In this document: one piece after another, positions 1 to 10,200 of the stretch | Layout of the letters: every line of letters begins with the position of its first letter | How positions within the stretch are numbered: position 1 is the stretch's first letter | Source: an uncultured Planctomycetaceae bacterium | Lineage (GTDB): Bacteria > Planctomycetota > Planctomycetia > Pirellulales > Pirellulaceae | Reading direction: 5' to 3' | NCBI GenBank assembly: GCA_937862885.1 | Contig: CALMEE010000142.1 | Location: 1 to 64,000, forward strand | DNA length: 64,000 nucleotides | Notes under the pieces: model-generated | What the model was told of the DNA's origin: nothing | Database searches by the model: none | What the model saw: the letters and a program-made list of their open reading frames with translations, nothing else | Made by a program: the position numbers and the translations under genes

Positions 1-888
1 CGGTGGTGAATTGGGATGGTCGGCCCGGCTCCCTGTCGCGGACATCTTCCTCCCCTCCGAAACCAGACGGCTCCCCACATTTTGGTCGGGCCCCCGCCCC
101 GCCGTAAATCGGCGAACATTCTCGGCAGCATTCGGATCCAAGCCCAACGGGTCGGCATCTAACGTCACAATGATCTGAGCTTGATCGTAAAGCACCCGAT
201 GCTGCAGCGGCTTGCCAAAGGCCAACTTGGTAGCCGCCCGCTCATTATCATTCGAAATCGACGTGAATTCATACCATGCAGCCTGAGGATACTTCGCCAT
301 GAACTCCTGCTTCAAGCGGTTGGCGGTAGGCGACGTCGTTGGTTCCGCCAACACCGCCACTCCTCGACCGTCGACACCCAAGAAACTAGTGACTTGCGTC
401 AACAGCGATTCCCAATCGGCGTCCTTGCCGTCGATCCGCGCGGAACGACTTCGATCAGGATCATAAAGATCGAGAATCATAGCCTGAGTGAACGCATCGG
501 TACCGCTACCCGATGACGGATGATCTGCATTGCCATCCAGCTTAATCGGTCGGCCATCGACACAGGTCGCCAACAAAGGACGTGCAACCCCGGCAAACTC
601 AACAGATGTCGCGTACTTTTCGGGGACTCCCGGAATGCGGTTGTGCGGCCTAAAGACGAAAGGCGCAATCTGCTCTTTGCCCATGCGACAGCCGACCATG
701 CTGCCGAAGGCCATGGAAGCGCCCATCAATTGCATCCAGCGTCGCCGAGAAAGCCCGTCACCAGCCTGCGACGCAGCTTGCGCGAAGTCATGCTCCAACA
801 CCTCGTTCAGCGACTCGCTTTGCTCCGAACTCCCGATGAATTCTTCGAAACTTCGAAAGTATTGCTTTGCGTTTGTTTTTTTGATCAT
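1..888 (-). CDS. actB: ActB-like molybdopterin oxidoreductase subunit of alternative complex III (partial, C-terminus outside window)
   Basis: Reading the minus strand from the ATG at 888, an open frame of 296 codons runs to the window edge. The N-terminus carries a short domain ending in YFRSFEEFIGSSE, then an internal twin-arginine segment (SRRRWMQLMGASMAFGSMVG, about residues 48-67) followed by FVFRPHNRIPGVPEKYATS. This matches the TAT-variant-translocated ActB family, which builds the periplasmic part of the quinol-oxidising alternative complex III. A later stretch (TGSRADHP) fits the segment that precedes the molybdopterin-like fold. The start overlaps the stop of the pentaheme gene by ATGA, so the pair is translationally coupled in the usual actA-actB order. 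The Fe-S cluster domain should lie beyond the edge and cannot be checked. The family is recognised from motifs and gene order. Confidence 0.88.
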   Translation of the reverse strand, partial: MIKKTNAKQYFRSFEEFIGSSEQSESLNEVLEHDFAQAASQAGDGLSRRRWMQLMGASMAFGSMVGCRMGKEQIAPFVFRPHNRIPGVPEKYATSVEFAGVARPLLATCVDGRPIKLDGNADHPSSGSGTDAFTQAMILDLYDPDRSRSARIDGKDADWESLLTQVTSFLGVDGRGVAVLAEPTTSPTANRLKQEFMAKYPQAAWYEFTSISNDNERAATKLAFGKPLQHRVLYDQAQIIVTLDADPLGLDPNAAENVRRFTAGRGPDQNVGSRLVSEGRKMSATGSRADHPNSPP

Positions 889-1592
889 CGATGACACGTA
901 GAACAATTCGTATTTGGATCAATCCCCAGTTTCTCCACCCACTCCTCACCGTAAGCCGACCAGTCACCATTGGGTGGTTCGAAATCCATTTTCGTCACGA
1001 GTTCCGGATCGCGAATATTTGGAGTAGGGTTTCGATGGCAATCGAGACACCACTTCATAGATAACAATTCTTTTTGCTCTACAATTTCCATCAGGTCGAT
1101 GCGTCCGTGGCAAGATACACAAGCCACACCGCGATTGATGTGAGCGCTATGATTGAAGTAAACGAAATCCGGCAAATCATGCACGCGGACCCACAAAACT
1201 GGATCGCCGGCTTCTTCGCCATACTTGGCAGATTCAAGACTCGACCGGACCGGCTCAAGCGTATCATTCTCCGGCCAAATTACACCAAGCGTCCGCCCGT
1301 CCACAACTCGATTACCTCCATGACAATTTCCGCAGGTCGCGGTGGGAGGAATCGCTGCGTGCGCGGCATCATGCACAGTATTGTGGCAATAGCGACAATC
1401 CAATTGCAGCAAACCAGCATGAATGCGGTGACTGAATGGAACAGGCTGTTTTGGCTTGTGTCCCAAATTGATTGTCTGCGGCAGGGTTGCAAAAAACAGG
1501 ACCGTTGCAACGTACACTGCTAAACCTGCCCCTCCTCCTAGAATCAACAAGGTGAAACGATTCACCCAGTTGGGAAAATGGAAGTCTTGCAT
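885..1592 (-). CDS. actA: ActA-like pentaheme c-type cytochrome of alternative complex III
   Basis: This periplasmic multiheme cytochrome should pass electrons out of the alternative complex III core. Five CXXCH haem sites are visible: CRYCH, CGNCH, CVSCH, CLDCH and CSTCH, the last one residue from the C-terminus. An N-terminal membrane helix (about residues 13-35 from the chosen start) anchors it. The frame is open back to 1670, but the residues there look non-coding; the ATG at 1592 gives MQDFHFPNWVNRF, typical of the family N-terminus, so I start there. The length (235 residues) suits ActA. The gene overlaps actB by 4 bases. A generic cytochrome c3-like protein is the alternative, but five haems plus ActB next door argue for ActA. 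Confidence 0.88.
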   Translation of the reverse strand: MQDFHFPNWVNRFTLLILGGGAGLAVYVATVLFFATLPQTINLGHKPKQPVPFSHRIHAGLLQLDCRYCHNTVHDAAHAAIPPTATCGNCHGGNRVVDGRTLGVIWPENDTLEPVRSSLESAKYGEEAGDPVLWVRVHDLPDFVYFNHSAHINRGVACVSCHGRIDLMEIVEQKELLSMKWCLDCHRNPTPNIRDPELVTKMDFEPPNGDWSAYGEEWVEKLGIDPNTNCSTCHR

Positions 1593-2249
1593 GCTATAAC
1601 TTCTATTCTGATGGCAAAATCGACTATTCGAGACCGAAATGGTCAAGGGATTTACGAGCAAAATCCCCATTTAAACACCGCTAGAGCGTCACCGAATGTA
1701 ATCGAGTTTCAAAAATGTGTCGACGCGACAAATGGTCACACACCGTGGTGAATGAGCAGCATTTACCCAACGCACCGGCCTCGTCCGGAGCCTGCGAGGC
1801 GAAACGATATTGGCGACCTGCACTTCACACGACTTGGATATGGTTTGCGCCCATCCTACCTAGCATGCTCAATTGCAGTGGAGAACAATTTGTTTCCTTG
1901 ACGCGTAAGTCCTGGAGTTTTTCAAAACGTCAGTGTTTAGCCCATGCGTAAAATCCGTAAGGACGGCTAAGTTAAATGAAGCTCCAAATCACTAAAATCG
2001 GGATGCTTTTCCACAGATATTGAGATTCACGCGCCAATTTTATTCGGGTTTGAACGAATTCACTTCTCTGTGGTTGTTTTGCCGTATAGACTAAACCTTA
2101 GATCTACGCTACTTGCCGCTTCTCGTCAGGTTTAATGTATCGTGCATGAGCCAATGCAAATCAACGCATTGAGACCAACTACGTCAAAACCGTTCGTTTG
2201 TGCAGCACGATACCCTAATTGCCAACGTTTTTCCCTTTGGAACCGAGTG
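1593..2249. other. Divergent intergenic region
   Basis: This stretch separates the minus-strand act operon from the plus-strand TPR/ExbBD operon, so promoters for both should lie here. I could not pick a convincing -35/-10 pair. Open frames inside it have no recognisable protein character. The stretch 2142-2249 is in frame with the TPR protein and belongs to it if the upstream ATG is used. Confidence 0.5.
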
Positions 2250-5200
2250 ATGCAGCTAAATTTGCTTGCTACGAAACGAACGTTTTCTCTGCCATTTTTT
2301 CGCAAACTGCCTGGAGTCTCCCCGCATCTTTGTGCAGTGGCTTCCTTTTTAATCGTGTATACATGCGGATCGGGTTTCGGAGCGCACCCGTCAATGCACG
2401 GCCAAGAGAAGCAAGACCAAATACCACTGGAAGCAGAACAGATCAATAGTACTGCGGCTGGTTTACACAATAACGGCGAATACTCATTAGCGGCCGAAAA
2501 GTGGAAAGAGCTGATTCAAAAGTACCCGAACACCTCGTTGAGCAACAAAGCGAGATACTATTTGGGCGTTTGTCATTACAGCCTGAAAGAATTTGATCTG
2601 GCCATAGATTCCTTTCGGGACGCTATCAGCAAAGCAGCCAACGATAAGACATTTGGCAATTTGCCGGATGCATACCTGCTTCTGGGTTTCAGCCAGTTTT
2701 CATTGTCCAAAGCCGCCAAAGAGCGGGGAGATGACGAAGAAACCAGCGCAAAGTTGTTGGCTGATGCAGTGAAGTCATACGAACAACTTCTGGAAAAATT
2801 CCCGGATCATAAACTTGCACAAGATGCCCGATATTTTAAGGGTGAAGCCCATTATCATGCGGGTGATTTAGGACAGGCTGTTGCGGCTTTTCAACACCTG
2901 GTGGAAAACAAAGCCGATGGCAAGTTCTACCAACAGGCGTTGTACGATTTGGGTGAGACGCAAATGGAGATGGGACAATTCCAATTAGCCATTGATAGCG
3001 GGGAAACGTATCTGGCGGAATTTCCCAATGGTGATTACACGAGTCAGGTACGCATGCGAATACCAAGCGCGCAACTGCAACTTGCACTCGCCGCTTCGAA
3101 CGCAGGGGATTTCGGGGCATCTGGCCAACTTTTTGCCGATGCGGAACAGCGCTTTTCCGAAATTGCCGACGATGCATCCGCCAAATCTCGCGATGACGCC
3201 TTATTCAAACAAGCTTTCGCGATTTTACACCAACAACGCTTTGGCGATGCTGCCGACACGTACGCCAAAGTCGTCGAGTTGTTCCCGGACTCGCCGCGTG
3301 CGGCCGAAGCAGCCATTTCCGCTGGAAGATTTTACTTCCGAGCCAACCAGGACGAGCCTGCCAAACGGTGGTTGCTGCATGTTGAGCAAGCCGACAATGA
3401 GTATTATTTAGAAGCCCAACATTGGTTGTGTCGACTCGGTTTGAAGAACAATGAATTTGCCGAAACGTTCGAGCGTGCCAACTCCGCACTTGCCAAAGCT
3501 CAGGGGACGCCGCTGGAAATCAGCCTCATGCTGGATGCCGGCGATGCGCTGTTTGAAATTCCGGAACGCCGCAACGAAGCCGCTGACGTTTATCAAAACG
3601 CGGCTAAACAATTTCCGCAACATGAACTGGCCCCACAAGCTTTATATAATGCCGCCTTTACGCGGTTCAATTCGGGAGACGTAGCGACCGCAGCTGACTT
3701 AGCGGAACAATTCACGACCACTTATCCAGAAAGTGAATTTTTTCCAGATATCCGAGAAATTGCCGCTGAAATTGACTTGCGGGCGGGTGAGTTGACCACG
3801 GCACAGTCCACTCTTGAAGACGTATTGGCCCGATTCGATAAACATCCGCATCGAGATCGTTGGAATAATCGAGTTGCCTGGATTCGTTTTCTACGCGGAG
3901 ACCACGATGGCGTGATCGCTTGGCTGCGCCCCATCATCGACGGCTATAGCAATCCGCAAGACAAAGCGGAGGCGCTACTTCGCGTAGCGGCCAGCCAATT
4001 TCAGTTGCAGCAGTTCCAAAAAGCTATCGATGCCTGTGAAGAATCATTGGCGGCCAGCGCTATCTGGAGCCAAGCCGGGCAGGTTCGCTTGTTGAAAGGA
4101 CGAGCCGAGTACGGGGCAGGGAATCTCGATGACGCGTTGCAAACGTTTCAGGCAATCCTTGACGAGTCGCCGCAATCGGGCTTAACAAGCGAGCTCAATT
4201 TTCGCATTGCGGAGATCCTTTACGAACAGCAAGACTTTGTGGGAGCGCGCCAGCATTACCAATTGGTGATCGATGACGTCGAGTCGGAATTTCGACCCTA
4301 CGCGTCGTATGGACTGGGCTGGTTAGAAATGAAACAAGAACGATACGCCGAAGCGATCGGCATTTTCAGCAATCTACTCGAAAGCTATCCACAACATACG
4401 CTAAATACAGATGCCTTGTTGGGGCGAGGCATGTCGCACAGATTGGCCGGAAGCAATGAACTAGCCATCGCCGACCTCGATAAAGTTGTATCAGCCGACA
4501 TCGGACACGAGCAAAAGATATCCGCCTTGTATGAACGCGGCTTGGCCGAAGTCGGTCTAAGCAATTGGGACGATGCCGTCGACACGTTTTCTACACTGCT
4601 CGAAGTTGCCCCAGATGCTCCATTGGCAGATCGCTATCAATATGAACTGGCTTGGGCCCAATTCGAACGCAAGGATGCAGCGGGCTCTGCGGAAAGCTTT
4701 GCACACCTAGCTGAGCGATTCCCAAAAAGTCCGCTGGCCGCGGAAGCTCACTTCCGAGCCGCGCTGTACGCATATCAGCAAAAGGAATACGCGAAGGCCA
4801 TTGAGGGATTTGTCGCAAGTAAGTCAATGGCACAAGAAGATTCGCTCAAAGAGAAGGCGATGTTCCGTCAAGCGTGGGCTCATTTCCACCTAGGGCAATT
4901 CAATGAGGCCCACGACGAGTTCAACGAACAGGTACGGCAGTTTCCACAGGGTGAACTGTCGGCGGACGCACTGACCATGATTGGCGAGTCGTTATACAAA
5001 TCAAACCAGCACGCACTAGCAGTGACCGCATTCAAGACCGCGATTCCTGAACTCGAAAAATCACCAACGGCAACACCGGGTATGGGGTTATTATCCCGAT
5101 TACATGGAGCGCAATCCGCCAACTTGTCGCATGAATATCAACAGGCGCTGGAGTTTGCTCTGCCGATACTCGAGCAGAATCCCGATTGGGAATTTATCCC

Positions 5201-5624
5201 GGAAACATTATTTGAAATTGGGGTGGCGCACCATGGCCTGGGTGAAAATGACAAAGCAATTGCTGCTTGGGAAAAGATCGTAAAAGAATTCAATGCAGTG
5301 GGCGCTCGAGCACGCTTCATGGTTGGCGAGACTTTGTTTGGACAGAAACAGTACGACGCCGCCATCGATCAGTTCAAACTTGTAATTTATGGTTACGGTG
5401 GAGATAGTGCCGGAAATGACGTCAAGAAGTGGCAGGCCAATTCCGCGTACGAAGCCGCCCGATGTTACTTTGTGCGAATCAGCTCAAACGACGACCCCAA
5501 CGTGAAAAAACGTTTGATCGAAGAAGCTACTAAAATGTTTAATTTGGTCGTGGAAAAATTTCCGGAAAGTAGTTTCGTCGAAGATGCTCAAAAGAGTCTC
5601 AAGACTCTGGAAGCACTCAGGTAA
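2250..5624 (+). CDS. Large exported TPR-repeat protein of the ExbBD operon
   Basis: The product (1,124 residues from ATG 2250) is built almost wholly of tetratricopeptide repeats, seen as recurring blocks such as SLAAEKWKELIQKYPNTS, DAVKSYEQLLEKFPDHKLA and DAVDTFSTLLEVAPDAPLA. These are the 34-residue pattern with Y/F-P at the turn seen in CpoB/YbgF and BamD-like envelope proteins. An N-terminal hydrophobic stretch (LCAVASFLIVY) after basic residues looks like a signal peptide. An in-frame ATG at 2142 would add 36 residues, but they look unlike a signal peptide. The gene is followed after 107 bases by ExbB and ExbD, which recalls the CpoB link to Tol-Pal. I infer a periplasmic scaffold working with the proton-driven complex. 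Its partners are unknown. Confidence 0.88.
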   Translation: MQLNLLATKRTFSLPFFRKLPGVSPHLCAVASFLIVYTCGSGFGAHPSMHGQEKQDQIPLEAEQINSTAAGLHNNGEYSLAAEKWKELIQKYPNTSLSNKARYYLGVCHYSLKEFDLAIDSFRDAISKAANDKTFGNLPDAYLLLGFSQFSLSKAAKERGDDEETSAKLLADAVKSYEQLLEKFPDHKLAQDARYFKGEAHYHAGDLGQAVAAFQHLVENKADGKFYQQALYDLGETQMEMGQFQLAIDSGETYLAEFPNGDYTSQVRMRIPSAQLQLALAASNAGDFGASGQLFADAEQRFSEIADDASAKSRDDALFKQAFAILHQQRFGDAADTYAKVVELFPDSPRAAEAAISAGRFYFRANQDEPAKRWLLHVEQADNEYYLEAQHWLCRLGLKNNEFAETFERANSALAKAQGTPLEISLMLDAGDALFEIPERRNEAADVYQNAAKQFPQHELAPQALYNAAFTRFNSGDVATAADLAEQFTTTYPESEFFPDIREIAAEIDLRAGELTTAQSTLEDVLARFDKHPHRDRWNNRVAWIRFLRGDHDGVIAWLRPIIDGYSNPQDKAEALLRVAASQFQLQQFQKAIDACEESLAASAIWSQAGQVRLLKGRAEYGAGNLDDALQTFQAILDESPQSGLTSELNFRIAEILYEQQDFVGARQHYQLVIDDVESEFRPYASYGLGWLEMKQERYAEAIGIFSNLLESYPQHTLNTDALLGRGMSHRLAGSNELAIADLDKVVSADIGHEQKISALYERGLAEVGLSNWDDAVDTFSTLLEVAPDAPLADRYQYELAWAQFERKDAAGSAESFAHLAERFPKSPLAAEAHFRAALYAYQQKEYAKAIEGFVASKSMAQEDSLKEKAMFRQAWAHFHLGQFNEAHDEFNEQVRQFPQGELSADALTMIGESLYKSNQHALAVTAFKTAIPELEKSPTATPGMGLLSRLHGAQSANLSHEYQQALEFALPILEQNPDWEFIPETLFEIGVAHHGLGENDKAIAAWEKIVKEFNAVGARARFMVGETLFGQKQYDAAIDQFKLVIYGYGGDSAGNDVKKWQANSAYEAARCYFVRISSNDDPNVKKRLIEEATKMFNLVVEKFPESSFVEDAQKSLKTLEALR

Positions 5625-5731
5625 TGCGGCAAATCAAATCTTGGAAAAGCAACGTATGCGTTCGAACTTTTTCCCAAATCTGGCATTTCACGTAGCTTAA
5701 CTAATTCAACGTGGTCTTTGGAGCAACATAC

Positions 5732-6676
5732 GTGCAACTGAATCCAATCCAAAGTGTTCAATATGGCCATTCGTACAATTCGACAACTCTAACGAAGCAA
5801 CGGTGGCGGCATCTGAGCCTTGTGAGCTTGATTTGCGCAGTTGTTTTTTTGGCATTCGCGAGTTCTGGAGATAACTGGCTGGCCGCGCAAACCTCTGGAA
5901 TCGATGGCGAAAGCGGGCAGGTTCAGCAATTGGAGCCTGAAGAAAATCGCTCCAAGGGTATTAACTTCTTGGTTCTCTTGTCCCAAGGCGGCTGGTTCAT
6001 GCTGCCGCTTACGTTGCTCTCGATCCTGGTGGTGTGCTTGGCAATCGAGCGAACATTGGCGTTGCGACGTGACAAGATTATGCCGCGACGCCTGGTCTCG
6101 GAACTGGGGCGCATGGCAGCTGACGAAGGCGAGTTTAATCCGAGGCGAGCGTTTCAACTTTGCCAAAAGTTTCCTTCGCCCACTGCGAAAATTGTGCAAA
6201 CCATGTTAATCAAAGCTGGTCGACCTCAGTCCGAAATCGACCACGCCGTTTCCGAAGCTGGCCAACGTGAAGCTAACCGTTTGCAGTCAATGGTTTCTTG
6301 GTTGACGTTGGCTGCAGCAGTCGCTCCACTCATCGGCTTACTCGGCACGGTTTGGGGCATCACTCAAGCCTTTTATGTGACGACAACGTTATCAGCCATG
6401 GAGAACAAAGGGGCGGCTTTAGCCGAAGGGATTTACACGGCGCTGGTCACGACGATGTTCGGTCTTTCAATCGCGATTCCGGCCGCGATCTTGGCTCACA
6501 TCTTCGAAAACCGCATTATTAAATGGTGCAATCAGATTGATGAATTGGTCCTTAATTTGACGCCTCAATTGGAACCCTTTGAAGGGCGTGTGCGCGCCTC
6601 TTTCAACGGCGAAACTCATGATGTTCCTGGAGCACGTGCGGCTAATCCGGTTTCGGCCCCTTCATTACCGAGATAA
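5732..6676 (+). CDS. exbB: ExbB/TolQ/MotA-family proton channel subunit
   Basis: ExbB-family proteins form the pentameric inner-membrane channel that, with ExbD, turns proton flow into movement of a TonB- or TolA-like arm. The protein has an N-terminal signal-like helix (LSLVSLICAVVFLAFAS), then three classical helices: GGWFMLPLTLLSILVVCLAI, a second helix containing APLIGLLGTVWGITQAF, and a third around YTALVTTMFGLSIAIPAAI. The GLLGTVWG and TTMFGLSIAIPA motifs are diagnostic. The open frame begins at a GTG at 5711. I prefer GTG 5732 because GGAG sits 8 bases upstream. The extra N-terminal helix is common in planctomycete homologues. ExbD follows 94 bases later. Confidence 0.93.
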   Translation: MQLNPIQSVQYGHSYNSTTLTKQRWRHLSLVSLICAVVFLAFASSGDNWLAAQTSGIDGESGQVQQLEPEENRSKGINFLVLLSQGGWFMLPLTLLSILVVCLAIERTLALRRDKIMPRRLVSELGRMAADEGEFNPRRAFQLCQKFPSPTAKIVQTMLIKAGRPQSEIDHAVSEAGQREANRLQSMVSWLTLAAAVAPLIGLLGTVWGITQAFYVTTTLSAMENKGAALAEGIYTALVTTMFGLSIAIPAAILAHIFENRIIKWCNQIDELVLNLTPQLEPFEGRVRASFNGETHDVPGARAANPVSAPSLPR

Positions 6677-6770
6677 CGAGAACCTTTGTGGAATTGGAAT
6701 TGAAAATGATTTTACGGTTCGACCATCCGTCGAATGTTTGTGAGAACTGGCATAGAACCGCGAAGTGAAT

Positions 6771-7193
6771 ATGGCTGTTGTATTGAACAAACCCAAAGCA
6801 GTTGCGTCGCTAAGCATCTTGCCGCTGATCGATGTTGTCTTTTTGCTTATCATTTTTTTCCTCGTAGCAACTCGATTCGTCGAGGCCGAACAAGAGTTGG
6901 ACGTCAGTTTGCCATCGGCCAGCGAAGCATTGCCCGTGGTTTCCAATTTGCGTGAAGTTGTCATCAACATCAATCGCGACGGCGAGTTTTATTTGGACGG
7001 AAAATATCGTTTAGAAGAAGAGGTCGAGCAAATCCTGCGGCAACGCGCGGCGAACAACCCATTGAACCAAACCGTGGTCATTCGAGTTGACAAAGAAACC
7101 GACACACAATACTTCATTACGGCCATCGATATCTGCAAACGGGTTGGAATCCAAAACTATACGGCCATGATCGATAAGCCGCATGAACAATGA
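6771..7193 (+). CDS. exbD: ExbD/TolR-family proton channel subunit
   Basis: This is the stator partner of ExbB. A single N-terminal helix (SILPLIDVVFLLIIFFLVAT) contains the conserved proton-carrying Asp in PLIDVVFLLIIFF. The periplasmic part follows (about residues 40-140), with the usual pattern of beta strands and VVIRVDKETDTQYF. Its 141 residues match the family. The open frame also allows a GTG at 6765, two codons upstream. The gene lies between exbB and the giant TonB-like gene (start 92 bases later). Function is secure at family level. Which trans-envelope arm it drives is inferred from the neighbour. Confidence 0.93.
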   Translation: MAVVLNKPKAVASLSILPLIDVVFLLIIFFLVATRFVEAEQELDVSLPSASEALPVVSNLREVVININRDGEFYLDGKYRLEEEVEQILRQRAANNPLNQTVVIRVDKETDTQYFITAIDICKRVGIQNYTAMIDKPHEQ

Positions 7194-7284
7194 TGGCCTT
7201 TTCTCCGCGAGCATAACGCACATGGCGTGAATAGATGAAACAAGAATTGCCAGCATGACCTTTGACCCAACCCGGCGGTGACCG

Positions 7285-10200
7285 ATGTCACAATCTGGCT
7301 CCAAGAAGCGATCGCTAGAGATCACCGGTTATCGGGCCGAGTGTGTTGAAACTTTCGACACGCATTTTTGGCCCGTTGTGGTCGGCCTGTGCACACTTAG
7401 TGCTTTCTCGGCAGGTGCGATAATCACGCTGTTGGACGGCGCGGCGATGTGGATTAGCCTATTGGCATTGCCGCTGTTCTTCTTTTTGTTCTTGTTGTTG
7501 TTGCGTTTGCTCGACAATCGCCGACTTCGCCGCTCGTTGCAATTGGGATTGTTGTTGAGTATCACCTTGCACTTAGTGATGGTGATCTTCTCCAGCCGCA
7601 TCGAGCTTTTCCATGGTTTGTTCAAGCCACAAACGGCAGTTTCCCAGCGATCCAAAGCAAGACCCCGGACCGTGGAAGTCTCAATACAACGACCAGATCA
7701 ACCCTGGCTTAAACCAAATGAAACCCCCTTGCTTGAACGCGAAGAGCCTCAACCAGAGCGCGAGCAACCAACCGTCAATCAACAGGTTGAGCCCAAACCC
7801 GTTGAATTAGAACCAACTCCGCCTCAACCGCAACAACAAATCACCAAACGCGCAACGCAATCTCAATCCACTCCCAAGACTGGGCAAAGTCTATCGCAAT
7901 TGAGTCGCTCCGAGACGAGCCTGCAACCGACGTCGTCGACCCAGGCCGAATCCGCTCGCGCTTCGGCGGCCAACCCAGCGACAGCGCAGGCAACACCTTT
8001 GCAGCTGACGGAAAAAAGTATTGAGGCCACGCGCAGCCAGGCCTCTGCATCTGAAGTTCCCCCGAATCAACGCGCGGAAAGCCGTGTGGAAGTCGCGCAG
8101 GGCATGTCGATGAGCGCGCCTGCTGAACCAACACGACGCCAACCAACGGCGACCGCAGAAACCGCGAATGCGCTGGCGGCATCCCCCTCAACGCGAGTCG
8201 TTAACGCGATGCCCGAAACCAACCTCAACGCTGAAACAACTCATGCGACTTCGATCACTTCAAGCCGGCCAGCGAGCCAGGCCAGCGAGGCCGCTCATAA
8301 TGACATGCGCCATGCCTCGACACGGTCTGCTGAACCGCAACGCGTTCTCCAGCAGGGAAGCGAAACTTCGTTGAGCCGATCTGAACAACAGGCACGACCG
8401 CAACGTCGTGAGAATGCCAATGTCGCCAGCGTCCAACTCGCCCCAGAGGTCACGGAAACGCAACGACGAGCCATGAACCCGTCTGTCCAACCTACGACAA
8501 CGGCCCAAGCGGAATCACCGAGGATCCCTAGCCAAACGGTGGCAAATCAAGCCGCGGAAAACATGCCGGCACGCGAGATTGCCCTTGATCGATCAAGCAG
8601 CGGTACGGCAGGAATCGGGCAATCAAAGAACACCGGAAGAGAAATTGGCTCCCTACAGAGTCCGGCACAAACAGCAATGGAAGCTGCGCGGCGAGACAGC
8701 CAGCTAAACCGTGAAACCGCGACTGCGGCCTTCACTCCGGTCGAAGCCTCGCAGACCCCTGGAAGAATCGCCAGTGCCACGGCACCCACGTCGACCATGA
8801 TCGCCGACAATACTCCATCAGCATCACTATCGGCAACATCTAACTTGCACACCATGTCGGACAATGCCAGTGCCGCAACGATTAGCACCAACACGGCTCA
8901 ACACCGCGATCAAATTTCGGCTGAGCGCGGTCAAACCAATGTCGATACGGGTGCCATGCGTGTCGTGGCGGACCAGCCACTGGACAAACTCGAAGGAGGC
9001 GGACAACCTGAACTTAATCGTTTACCAGAGGGCAGGGGAGTGCAAAGTCGAGAAATGGCTGGGAGTCCCACGCCCACCCTCGATAGCAACGTTACCGCCA
9101 ACGATATCTCCGCACCATTTTCAGCACCCTCAGCTCGAGCCGCCGAATCCTCTTTTGCTGAGGCCCCAGCTGATATCACATCGCAAAGACAACGCGGAGA
9201 TCAAATATCATCGCAACGAGCGACTATGGCCTCCCTGACGGAGACCGAAAATCAAACTGGCACCGCCAGCGGTTCTGAAATTTCACGTCGCCAAGGAACT
9301 TCGGACAACTTCTTGAATCAACAGGCCGCTCGATCATCTGGCAATGTTGGCACAAGCAGCAACGAAGAAGATGATGACGCAGGCACGCGCCCAGCCGCAT
9401 CCCTTGTTGCCCAAGCCGAATCGGCTGCCAGCCAATCACGTGGCACCGGAATGCAGACTGAACGCACATCCATCAACGATCGGCGGATGTCGACCGCCGG
9501 CTCGATCAATCCGGGACTGGAAAACGCCAACCGTCTGCAAACTCAGGGTAGCTCCATGCAAGCGGAAAGCGAACTATCTCGTCGAGGCAGCGGACCAGAT
9601 CAAACCAATGGAAGTTCGCTTACCAATCTGCCTGATGCGAGTCAACCTGGCAAAGCTAACGAACTCGCGCCGCACGCAACTGTCGAAGCTCAAGTTGAAT
9701 CGAGGCAGTTTGCGAATTTCGATGGCGGTCGTGGCGCTGATACGGCATCCCTCGTCGAACGCGATTTGAACGCTCGAAAACAAGATGTCGATGGAATGAC
9801 ACTAGACATCGATGCACGGCGTGGCGCGGCGGGCTTGGACAGGCTGCCGCAACCGGAAATCGGAGTGGAAAACCGGCGCACAAGTCTAAAAAGCCAAGAA
9901 TTGATGCCTGAGGAAACCACGCGTTTTATCCGCGAAACTGCGGGAGGAACGCCTAACGTAAATCCCAACGCCGTCGTTGCTCAACAGCCGTTTCGGGGGC
10001 GCAGCGAGAATTCACGCGCCACCGAAGCTCCCTACACGGAAGAAGCTATTGAACTGGGATTGGCCTTCTTGGCTCGCTACCAACACCCGGACGGAAGTTG
10101 GTCACTTGGACAGTTCGACGTCGGCCACCCTGAACGAGCATTGCAGTTCCACTCCGATACCGCAGCCACCGGTTTAGCGCTGCTGGCGTTTCAAGGAGCA

